Source: DATKLX01 sp035542155
GTDB taxonomy: Bacteria > Chloroflexota > Anaerolineae > Anaerolineales > Anaerolineaceae
Direction: 5' to 3'
Length of the DNA stretch: 17,181 nt
Assembly: GCA_035542155.1 (NCBI GenBank)
Contig: DATKLX010000214.1
Coordinates: 1 to 17,181, forward strand
The position numbers and the translations under genes were made by a program. This document shows positions 1 through 6,556 of this stretch, in pieces; the stretch's first letter is position 1, and every line of letters starts with the position of its first letter. The notes beneath the pieces are model-generated. The model ran no database searches. It saw only the letters and a list, made by a program, of their open reading frames with translations, and was not told the origin of the DNA.

Positions 1-63
1 GGCTACAAGACCTGGCCGGGGATGACCAGCGGCTTGATGGTCGCCGGAGTGGGGGTGGCTTAG
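1..63 (+). CDS. C-terminal end of an unidentified protein (partial)
   Basis: Frame 1 is open from the window edge and ends in a TAG at 61-63. It gives only 20 residues, ending GLMVAGVGVA. The end is small and hydrophobic, compatible with the last part of a membrane segment, but this is too little to name a family. It could be a chance open stretch. The lack of a stop and the GC-rich third positions, followed by a drop to AT-richer non-coding sequence right after the TAG, favour a real gene end. Confidence 0.45.
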   Translation, partial: GYKTWPGMTSGLMVAGVGVA

Positions 64-154
64 CTGAGCATCCTCTTTCAAGGGAGAAAACTGCCTGGGC
101 GATTTTGCTAAATTCGCCTACCAATCTTGGGACAAACACCCCAGAACTCCCATC

Positions 155-183
155 TTGACAATTTGTCTCTCATACCAGATACT
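155..183 (+). promoter_or_regulatory. Putative sigma-70-type promoter of the glycosyltransferase operon
   Basis: A perfect TTGACA lies at 155-160 and GATACT at 178-183, with a 17-base spacer. It sits in the AT-richer gap upstream of the first operon. A second -10-like hexamer, TACACT, is at 189-194 but is 28 bases from this -35 box. Predicted transcription would start near 190, leaving a leader of roughly 90 bases before the ATG at 284. This is a pattern match only. Confidence 0.5.
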
Positions 184-283
184 ATGGGTACACTTCTCCG
201 AATCATTATTTCTAAATCTATTGTTATCCGCTGCGTACAACCGGTTTTTATATTCGTCCAGCGTCCAATCACAGGAGGCCAAG

Positions 284-1834
284 ATGGGCTCGCGAGTCGC
301 TTCCTTTCCTCGGTTGTTGTGGTCAGCATGGCCGGTATTCTTGATCGCCGCTGTCCAGATTGGCCTGCATCTATGGGTCAACGCCCACGACCAATTCTTT
401 CGCGATGAGCTGTATTACCTGGCCGCCGGGCAGCACCTGGACCTGGGCTACGTAGACTTTCCGCCCTTCGTCGCCGCCGCGGCCGCCGGAGCGCGCGCTT
501 TGTTTGGCGCCTCCCTGGTCGGCATCCGCTTGCTGCCTGCCCTGGCCGGAGCGTTGATCATCCTGATCGCTGCCGGCATCGCCGCCGAGTTAGGCGCCGG
601 CCCGCTGGCCCAGGCCTTGACTGCTCTGGCCGTCGCCCTTGGCCCGGTTTTCCTGGGATCCAGCGGGATACTCACCATGGATATCTTCGACCAATTGTGG
701 TGGAGCGCTGGTATCTGGATCCTGATTCGCCTCGTCCAGCGCCAGAACCCGCGCTTATGGCTCGCTTTCGGCCTGATTGCCGGGGTAGCCATGCTCACCA
801 AGGTGACCTTTGGCTTTTTCACCCTGGCAGTGATCGCCGGCCTGCTGCTCACCCCCCAACGCCGACTGCTCTTCAACCGCTGGCTGCTCCTGGGCGGTGG
901 GATTGCCCTGCTAATCTTCTCCCCGTACCTGATCTGGCAGTTCCAGCACGGCTTCCCCACCCTGGAATTTTGGCGCACCTACGCCTCCGGGAAGACTTAC
1001 CCGGTCACCCCTCCTGAATTTCTCGCCCAGCAAATCCTCACCGCAGGGTGGATTAGCCTGCCGCTCTGGCTGGCTGGCCTGTTCTTCTTCTTTTTCAACC
1101 CCGCCGGGAAACCGTATCGTTTCCTGGGGTGGGCTTACCTGTTTTTATATGCCATCTTCACCATTACCCAGGCGAAATTTTACTTTCTTTCCCCTATGTA
1201 CCCGGCCCTCTTCGCGGGTGGAGCGACCGTGCTCGATCAGATCGTCCGCTGGCGGCCCGGCTGGCGCTGGTTTCAAGCTGGCTATCTCGGCGTGGTCGCC
1301 CTGATCAGCATGACAGCGATCCCGCTCGCCGTCCCGATCCTCTCCCCGGAGGCTTACATCCGCTACAGCGCCGCCTTCAGCGGTCTCGGGAACGTCAAAA
1401 TCGAGCGCAACGAGGAGGGAGAGCTTCCACAGTTGTTCGCCGACCATTATGGTTGGCAAGAGATCGTCGCTTCCGTAGCCAACGTTTATTCCAGTCTGAG
1501 CCCAGCGGAGCGTGACCAGGCGTGTCTATACACCGATAATTATGGCGAGGCTGGCGCCATCGATCTATATGGACCGGCCTATGGGCTGCCCAAAGCCATC
1601 AGCGGGCACAACAGTTATTACCTTTGGGGAATTGGCAGTTGTACAGGGAAGGTGATGATCTCGATCGGCAAACCATACGCGGATGAGGCTCCCTGGTTCG
1701 ACAGCGTCACCGAGGCCGGCCAGACCCACTGCCGGTATTGCATGCCCTTTGAGAACGACGCGCCGATCCTGATCCTGCGTGGATTGAAAGGCAGCCTCGC
1801 GGATGCCTGGCCAACCGCCAAGGACTACCATTAA
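284..1834 (+). CDS. GT39/PMT-family membrane glycosyltransferase
   Basis: The 516-residue protein is a probable polytopic membrane glycosyltransferase of the dolichyl-phosphate-mannose/ArnT-like superfamily (PMT_2, GT39). These enzymes move a sugar from a polyprenyl-phosphate donor to an acceptor on the outer face of the membrane. After the first membrane helix (about residues 12-32) comes the family's acidic signature RDELYYLAAG (residues 40-49; D41/E42 are the likely catalytic acid pair). It is followed by the downstream GYVDFPP motif. About ten further hydrophobic segments follow to about residue 385. The last 130 residues are soluble and rich in Tyr, Asp and Cys, probably an extracytoplasmic domain. 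I chose the ATG at 284 because AGGAGG lies five bases upstream; the frame stays open back to a TTG at 155 without a ribosome site. It is first in a probable operon with the next two genes. Donor and acceptor cannot be told from the sequence. Confidence 0.88.
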   Translation: MGSRVASFPRLLWSAWPVFLIAAVQIGLHLWVNAHDQFFRDELYYLAAGQHLDLGYVDFPPFVAAAAAGARALFGASLVGIRLLPALAGALIILIAAGIAAELGAGPLAQALTALAVALGPVFLGSSGILTMDIFDQLWWSAGIWILIRLVQRQNPRLWLAFGLIAGVAMLTKVTFGFFTLAVIAGLLLTPQRRLLFNRWLLLGGGIALLIFSPYLIWQFQHGFPTLEFWRTYASGKTYPVTPPEFLAQQILTAGWISLPLWLAGLFFFFFNPAGKPYRFLGWAYLFLYAIFTITQAKFYFLSPMYPALFAGGATVLDQIVRWRPGWRWFQAGYLGVVALISMTAIPLAVPILSPEAYIRYSAAFSGLGNVKIERNEEGELPQLFADHYGWQEIVASVANVYSSLSPAERDQACLYTDNYGEAGAIDLYGPAYGLPKAISGHNSYYLWGIGSCTGKVMISIGKPYADEAPWFDSVTEAGQTHCRYCMPFENDAPILILRGLKGSLADAWPTAKDYH

Positions 1835-1857
1835 AGGAGAGCGTAAGGATATCCTTC

Positions 1858-2499
1858 ATGCCCACCATTGATGAAGCCCGCGCCTGGTACCAGGCGGCCG
1901 ACCCCGTCCACGATTTCGACCATGTCCTGCGCGTGTACCGCACCGCCGAACGCCTCGCCCAAATCGAAGGCGCCGACCTGGAAATTGTCCGCGCCGCGGC
2001 GCTGCTCCACGACGCCCAGGGCAGCGCTCCAGGCGAGGAAGGGGAAGATCGCGCCAGCCACCACCACCAGTCCGCCGAATTTGCCCGCGAGGTGCTCGAA
2101 AGCGACGGCTGGCCGACGGAAAGGATCGAGGCCGTGCTGCACTGCATCCGCGCCCACCGCTTCCGCGACACCTCGGAGCCGCCGCGGACCCTGGAAGCCA
2201 AAATCCTCTTCGACGCCGATAAGCTGGACGTGCTCGGGGCGATCGGCGCGGCGCGCACCATCGCCTATGCGGTCCTCGATGGCCAGCCGGTCTACGCCGA
2301 GCCATCCGAGCGCTTCCGCGCCACCGGGAACCTCGAGCCGGGCGAGCCGCACAGCTCGTACCATGAGTACCTCTTCAAGCTGAGCAAGGTCAAAGAGCGA
2401 CTGTTTACCAGCACCGCGCGCCAGTGGGCCGAAGCCCGCCACCAGTACCTGGCCGGGTTCTACCAGCAGCTCGCCGCCGAGATTAGAGGCGAACGATAA
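1858..2499 (+). CDS. HD-domain phosphohydrolase, YedJ-like
   Basis: The 213-residue soluble protein belongs to the HD superfamily of metal-dependent phosphohydrolases. The metal-binding order is visible: H22 in HDFDHVLRV, H51-D52 in LLHD, a His cluster at 68-70 (SHHHQ), H100 and D121 in DADKLDVLGAIG. The DADKLD...GAIG...AR block and overall size resemble E. coli YedJ, from memory of that family. The substrate is unknown; nucleotides or phosphoesters are likely from the superfamily. The gene starts 23 bases after the glycosyltransferase stop, with AAGGA about eight bases before the ATG. It ends one base before the aminopeptidase gene, so it is probably co-transcribed with both. No (p)ppGpp synthetase or nucleic-acid binding domain is attached. 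Confidence 0.87.
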   Translation: MPTIDEARAWYQAADPVHDFDHVLRVYRTAERLAQIEGADLEIVRAAALLHDAQGSAPGEEGEDRASHHHQSAEFAREVLESDGWPTERIEAVLHCIRAHRFRDTSEPPRTLEAKILFDADKLDVLGAIGAARTIAYAVLDGQPVYAEPSERFRATGNLEPGEPHSSYHEYLFKLSKVKERLFTSTARQWAEARHQYLAGFYQQLAAEIRGER

Positions 2500-2500
2500 T

Positions 2501-3553
2501 ATGACACCCCTCCCCCCCATCGACACTGACTATTTGCTGAGATTCTTGAGAGACCTCTTGAACACGCCCAGCCCGACCGGCCTGGCGGAGCGGGCGATCG
2601 AGCGCACCCGCGAAACCCTGGGGGCTTTCCCCGAGCTGGAGCTGGCGATGACCCGCAAAGGGGCTTTACTGGCGACCTGGCCCGGCGGGCGGGAGGATGC
2701 CCCTGGCGCCCTGACCGCGCACCTGGATACCCTGGGAGCGATGGTCAAGGAAATCAAGACCAACGGGCGGCTGCGCCTGAGCAAGATCGGCGGATACGCC
2801 TGGAACACGGTGGAGGGGGAAGGCTGCACCATCTTTACCGATTCGGGGAAGGAGATCCGCGGCTCGCTGTTGCTCAGCAAGGCATCCAGCCACGTATATG
2901 GGGCGCAGGTGAACGAAATGAAGCGCGACGACGAGTCAATGGAAGTCCGCCTGGACGCAAAGACCGCCGGCGTGGAAGAGACCGCGGCGCTGGGGATCCT
3001 GCCCGGCGATTTCGTGGCCTTCGACCCGCGGGTAGAGATCATTGATGGCTTCGTCCGCTCGCGCCACCTGGACGACAAAGCCGGCGCCGCCTGCCTTGTC
3101 GCTGCGATCCAGGCGTTGCATGCCGCGGGTCGCCGCCCTGCCCAACGGACCTGTTTCCATTTCAGCAACTACGAAGAGGTGGGTCACGGCGCCGCGGCGG
3201 GCATCCCGGCGGATACGGCCGAGCTGGTCTGCGTGGACATGGCAGCGGTGGGTGAAGGACAGGCGTCCGACGAGTTCCACGCCACTCTGTGCGTCAAGGA
3301 TTCGGGGGGGCCGTACCACCATGGTCTCAGCCAGAGGATGCGCCGTCTTGCAGAGGCTAACGGGATTCCGTACCGGGTGGACATCTATCCTTATTATGGC
3401 TCAGACGGCGAGGCTTACTGGCGTGCGGGAGGGGATGTCGCCCTGGCTCTGATCGGTCCAGGGGTGGATGCCTCCCACAACTACGAGCGCACACATATCG
3501 AAGCGCTGCTGGCGACGGCCAGGTGGGTACTTGCGTACTTGTTGGGTGACTGA
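2501..3553 (+). CDS. M42-family metallo-aminopeptidase
   Basis: The 350-residue protein is a di-metal aminopeptidase of peptidase family M42 (glutamyl/tetrahedral aminopeptidase type). These form large cytoplasmic oligomers that trim short peptides. The expected ligands appear in order: H74 in TAHLDT, bridging D191 in RHLDDKAG, the catalytic/ligand pair E225-E226 in NYEEVGHG, D246 in VCVDMA, and H326 in DASHNYERTH. Length matches the family (about 340-360). The ATG at 2501 follows the HD gene stop (2497-2499) by a single base, so translation is probably coupled. The Shine-Dalgarno sequence is weak (AGAGG within the end of the upstream gene). Some M42 members are annotated as endoglucanases (FrvX/CelM), which is generally considered a misannotation. 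Peptide specificity cannot be read from the sequence. Confidence 0.92.
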   Translation: MTPLPPIDTDYLLRFLRDLLNTPSPTGLAERAIERTRETLGAFPELELAMTRKGALLATWPGGREDAPGALTAHLDTLGAMVKEIKTNGRLRLSKIGGYAWNTVEGEGCTIFTDSGKEIRGSLLLSKASSHVYGAQVNEMKRDDESMEVRLDAKTAGVEETAALGILPGDFVAFDPRVEIIDGFVRSRHLDDKAGAACLVAAIQALHAAGRRPAQRTCFHFSNYEEVGHGAAAGIPADTAELVCVDMAAVGEGQASDEFHATLCVKDSGGPYHHGLSQRMRRLAEANGIPYRVDIYPYYGSDGEAYWRAGGDVALALIGPGVDASHNYERTHIEALLATARWVLAYLLGD

Positions 3554-3870
3554 TTCCCCAATGAAGATAGGGAAATTTGCCCTTGACAAGTGTGGTAGAA
3601 TCACGGAAACAATTAAGACATGATTGGTATAAATGGGAAGCGCGGCAGACATCGATCGACCGAAAATACCATAAAAACTGATCCTGTTATCTATCACAGC
3701 CGCCCAGATCCGGCACTCAGTTTCGTTTCGGAAGGGTCAATCCCCGAAGCGGGCGACGCGTATAGATATATGGAGACTCGAGACAGTGAGGGACCGGATC
3801 CTACCCAAAAGTACTGTCTGAGTGACGGTCACAATCCCCCAAACGGATGACTGGAAAAACTCCCAAAGTT

Positions 3871-3879
3871 TGGTAGAAT
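3871..3879 (+). promoter_or_regulatory. Extended -10 promoter element of clpC
   Basis: TGGTAGAAT fits the extended -10 pattern (TG, one base, then TAGAAT at 3874-3879). The best -35 match with a 17-base spacer is the poor CTGGAA at 3851-3856, as is usual for extended -10 promoters. Transcription would begin near 3886, giving a leader of about 72 bases to the TTG start codon. Confidence 0.5.
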
Positions 3880-3893
3880 GATTTTGGACTGAT

Positions 3894-3936
3894 AGGGCCT
3901 GTTCGAGCGCCGGACCGTTTGTTCGCCGCAGGCCTT
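3894..3936 (+). promoter_or_regulatory. Stem-loop in the clpC 5' leader
   Basis: AGGGCCTG at 3894-3901 pairs with CAGGCCTT at 3929-3936 (eight pairs, one of them G-U). The 27-base interior can itself fold weakly. The structure lies between the predicted transcription start and the ribosome site AGGAGG at 3945-3950, which it does not cover. It could stabilise the message or affect translation, but it may also be incidental. Confidence 0.35.
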
Positions 3937-3957
3937 GTATGCTCAGGAGGATTAACT

Positions 3958-6465
3958 TTGTCTGGAATGGAGCGGTTTACACAACGAGCCAGGCGCGTGC
4001 TCAGTTTAGCGCACCAAGAAGCGGAACGCATGCGCCATAATTACATTGGCACCGAACACCTTCTGTTGGGCCTGATTCAGGAAGAAGGAGGGGTCGCCGG
4101 TCGTGTGCTGCGCGATTTGGGCCTGGAAGTAGAACGAGTGAAAGAGATCGTGGAACGGTTGAGCGAAAGCGGGCAATACCGCGGGGGGAAGATCGACCTG
4201 GCTCCAGGAACGCAGCAGGTTCTCGAATATGCGATTGAAGAAGCGCGCCGAATGGGCCACCATTACATCGGCACCGAGCACCTGCTGCTCGGGCTGGTGC
4301 GCTACGGCGAAGGCGTGGCCATGGACGTGCTGCGCAAGCTGGGCGTGACGCCGGAGCAGATCCGACGCCAGACGCGCCGCGTGCTCCAGGAGAGCAGCAG
4401 CGCCCCGGCCTCGACGGCCTCGGCGACCCGCTCGGGGAGCTCGCGCCAGGAGCAGGCCGCAAAGCCCAAGACGCCCCTGGTGGACCAACTGGCGGTCGAC
4501 CTGACCTCGCTGGCCGAGGAAGGAAAATTAGACCCGGTGATCGGGCGGCAGATGGAGATCGAGCGCGTGATCCAGATCCTCGCCCGCCGCAATAAGAACA
4601 ACCCGGCGCTGATCGGCGAGCCCGGCGTGGGCAAGACAGCCATCGTCGAGGGCCTCGCCCAGCGCATCGTCGAAGGCGACGTCCCCGCCCCGTTGCTGGA
4701 CAAGCGCGTCCTGCAATTGGACGTTGGCTCGCTGGTGGCAGGCACCATGTACCGCGGCCAGTTCGAAGAGCGCCTCAAGCGGGTGATCGACGAGCTGAAG
4801 ACCTCGGGAGCGATCCTGTTTATCGACGAGGTCCACATGCTGGTGGGCGCTGGCGCGGCAGGCTCCTCGGTGGACGCGGCCAACATCCTTAAGCCGGCCC
4901 TCTCGCGCGGCGAGCTGCAGGTGATCGGCGCGACCACGCTGGATGAGTACCGCAAGCACATCGAGAGCGATGCGGCGCTCGAACGGCGCTTCCAGCCGAT
5001 CATCGTCAACGAGCCGTCCCTGGATGAAACCATCGAGATTCTGCGCGGCGTGCGACCAGCCTATGAGGAGCATCACCGCCTGACCATCTCGGATGAGGCC
5101 CTGGACGCTGCGGCCAACCTCTCGGCGCGTTACGTCACCGAGCGTTTCCTGCCGGACAAGGCGATCGACCTGATCGACGAATCTTCCTCGCGGGTGCGCA
5201 TGTACAAGAGCCCGGCGGCGAAGACGGTCAAAGAGCTGCTGGCCCAGCTTCGCGAGGTGCGCACCAACCACAACCTGGCCCTCGAAGACGGGCGCTACGA
5301 CGACGCCCAGGAGCTGGTCGAACGTGAGACCAACCTGGAGCGCCAGCTCGAGCGGCTGCGCACCGGTTGGGACCGAAGCACCAGCCCGACCGTGACCGCC
5401 GAGGACATCGCCGAGGTGGTCTCGATGTGGACCGGCATCCCGGTCATGCAGATCGCCCAGGAAGAATCGCAACGCCTGCTGACGATGGAAGACGAGCTGC
5501 GCAAGTCGATCATCGGCCAGGAAGAGGCGATCAATGCCATCTCCAAGGCGGTGCGCCGCGCGCGCGCCGGTTTGAAAGACCCGCGCCGGCCGATCGGTTC
5601 GTTTGTCTTCCTCGGCCCGACCGGCGTTGGCAAGACCGAGCTGACCAAGACCCTGGCCCGCTTCCTCTTCGGCAGCGAGGATGCCCTGATCCAGCTGGAT
5701 ATGTCCGAGTTTATGGAGCGCCACACGGTGAGTCGGCTGGTAGGCGCGCCTCCGGGGTACGTGGGCTACGAAGAAGCCGGCCAACTGACCGAAGCCCTGC
5801 GCCGCCGGCCTTACTCGATCGTCGTCTTTGATGAAATCGAAAAGGCCCACCCCGAGGCCCACAATATGCTCTTGCAGATCATGGAAGAAGGCCACCTCTC
5901 CGACGCCCGCGGGCGCAAGGTCGACTTCCGCAACGCGATCATCGTCATGACCTCGAACATCGGCGCGGACATGATCAAGCGGCAGACCTCCTTTGGCTTC
6001 GCCATCGAGCGCGATGAGATCGTCGAAGAGAAAGCCTCCTACGACGAGATGCGCAAGAAGCTGCTCGACTCGCTGCGCCGGGTCTTCCGCCCCGAGTTTA
6101 TCAACCGCCTGGATTCGGTGATCGTTTTCCGCTCGCTGTCCAAGGATAACATCAAAAAGATTGTTACTCTGGAGCTGAACAAGGTCGCCAGCCGGCTGAG
6201 CGAGCACGAGATTACCCTCCGCGCCACGGATAATGCCCTGGGCGCCCTGGCCGACAAGGGATTCGACCCCGAGATGGGCGCGCGACCGCTGCGCCGGGTG
6301 ATCCAGCAGGTCGTCGAAGACCCGCTTTCGGATAAGCTCCTCTCGGGTGAGTTCGAAACCGGCGATGTGGTCCTGGTTGACGTAGATGACGACAACCAGA
6401 TCATCCTCAAGCGGGAAGATAAAAAAGACGAGCCTGAGAAACAGCCCCTGGGATTGAAAGCCTAG
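3958..6465 (+). CDS. clpC: ClpC-type AAA+ unfoldase, ClpP partner
   Basis: The 835-residue protein is a class I Hsp100 ATPase that unfolds substrates and feeds them to ClpP in the cytoplasm. Order of domains: two Clp_N repeats (about 1-150; YIGTEHLLLGL occurs twice); D1 AAA+ with Walker A GEPGVGKT (220-227) and Walker B ILFIDE (286-291); a ClpC-type middle domain with a UVR-like segment near 430-465; D2 AAA+ with Walker A GPTGVGKT (553-560) and Walker B VVFDEIE (622-628); then the D2 small domain. An FGF tripeptide at 679-681 sits where ClpP-binding loops carry xGF, which supports ClpC rather than ClpB. I place the start at TTG 3958 because AGGAGG ends seven bases before it. The ATG at 3967 is 16 bases from the ribosome site, and an upstream TTG at 3919 has none. 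No ctsR, mcsA or mcsB lies upstream, unlike Firmicutes, but radA follows as it does there. Confidence 0.96.
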   Translation: MSGMERFTQRARRVLSLAHQEAERMRHNYIGTEHLLLGLIQEEGGVAGRVLRDLGLEVERVKEIVERLSESGQYRGGKIDLAPGTQQVLEYAIEEARRMGHHYIGTEHLLLGLVRYGEGVAMDVLRKLGVTPEQIRRQTRRVLQESSSAPASTASATRSGSSRQEQAAKPKTPLVDQLAVDLTSLAEEGKLDPVIGRQMEIERVIQILARRNKNNPALIGEPGVGKTAIVEGLAQRIVEGDVPAPLLDKRVLQLDVGSLVAGTMYRGQFEERLKRVIDELKTSGAILFIDEVHMLVGAGAAGSSVDAANILKPALSRGELQVIGATTLDEYRKHIESDAALERRFQPIIVNEPSLDETIEILRGVRPAYEEHHRLTISDEALDAAANLSARYVTERFLPDKAIDLIDESSSRVRMYKSPAAKTVKELLAQLREVRTNHNLALEDGRYDDAQELVERETNLERQLERLRTGWDRSTSPTVTAEDIAEVVSMWTGIPVMQIAQEESQRLLTMEDELRKSIIGQEEAINAISKAVRRARAGLKDPRRPIGSFVFLGPTGVGKTELTKTLARFLFGSEDALIQLDMSEFMERHTVSRLVGAPPGYVGYEEAGQLTEALRRRPYSIVVFDEIEKAHPEAHNMLLQIMEEGHLSDARGRKVDFRNAIIVMTSNIGADMIKRQTSFGFAIERDEIVEEKASYDEMRKKLLDSLRRVFRPEFINRLDSVIVFRSLSKDNIKKIVTLELNKVASRLSEHEITLRATDNALGALADKGFDPEMGARPLRRVIQQVVEDPLSDKLLSGEFETGDVVLVDVDDDNQIILKREDKKDEPEKQPLGLKA

Positions 6466-6489
6466 CAAAATACGGGCTGGATGAGACCG

Positions 6490-6519
6490 TTGACAAAAGG
6501 GTTATGGCAGGGTTACACT
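6490..6519 (+). promoter_or_regulatory. Putative radA promoter overlapping the clpC terminator
   Basis: TTGACA at 6490-6495 (perfect) and TACACT at 6514-6519 are 18 bases apart. Transcription would start near 6526, about 31 bases before the radA ATG. The spacer and -10 lie inside the hairpin of the clpC terminator, so the same bases serve two signals. The mutS2 promoter has the same hexamer and spacer layout, which strengthens the call. Confidence 0.6.
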
Positions 6520-6534
6520 GCGATAACCCTTTTT
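6495..6534 (+). terminator. Rho-independent terminator of clpC
   Basis: AAAAGGGTTAT (6495-6505) pairs perfectly with ATAACCCTTTT (6523-6533). Inside, after one mismatch, GCAG (6507-6510) pairs with CTGC (6518-6521) around a 7-base loop. A run of five T follows the GC-richer part of the stem (6530-6534). It starts about 30 bases after the clpC TAG, the normal place for a terminator. Confidence 0.75.
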
Positions 6535-6556
6535 CACTCTTCGATTGGTTGTGTCG

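Larger units (their letters stand above)
3554..3957. other. Long gene-free leader region upstream of clpC with several inverted repeats
   Basis: This gap of about 400 bases is clearly less GC-rich than its flanks and holds no convincing gene. An ATG frame at 3620-3850 has no ribosome site and no recognisable protein. Visible elements are: an extended -10-like TGGTAGAAT at 3593-3601; a hairpin TTCGG/CCGAA at about 3726-3747; a 7-base stem AGACAGT (3781-3787) with ACTGTCT (3813-3819); the near-perfect palindrome GTGACGGTCAC at 3822-3832; and the clpC promoter at 3871-3879. No CIRCE element and no obvious CtsR heptad repeat were seen. It may contain operators, a structured leader or a small RNA. 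I do not recognise a known RNA family. Confidence 0.5.

Noticed and set aside
98..118. Hairpin GGCGA/TCGCC after the first partial gene as a terminator
   Set aside because: The stem is short, contains a mismatch, and is not followed by a T-run.
155..283. Upstream TTG start for the glycosyltransferase
   Set aside because: The TTG lies in the -35 box of the putative promoter and has no ribosome site, while ATG 284 has AGGAGG at the right distance.
3583..3601. TTGACA next to TAGAAT upstream of clpC as a -35/-10 pair
   Set aside because: The two boxes are only 7 bases apart, far too close for one sigma-70 promoter. At most the TGGTAGAAT acts alone as an extended -10.
3736..3746. T-arm-like GGGTCAATCCC suggesting a tRNA
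   Set aside because: The loop is only five bases and no acceptor, D or anticodon arms can be built around it.
3620..3850. A 76-codon open frame in the clpC leader
   Set aside because: It has no Shine-Dalgarno, no recognisable fold or motif, and a composition unlike the neighbouring genes. An extended -10 lies just upstream, so a small gene is not fully excluded.
4528..6468. A 646-codon open frame on the minus strand opposite clpC
   Set aside because: It mirrors the GC-rich codon pattern of clpC on the other strand, has no recognisable domain or ribosome site, and is fully covered by an unmistakable ClpC.
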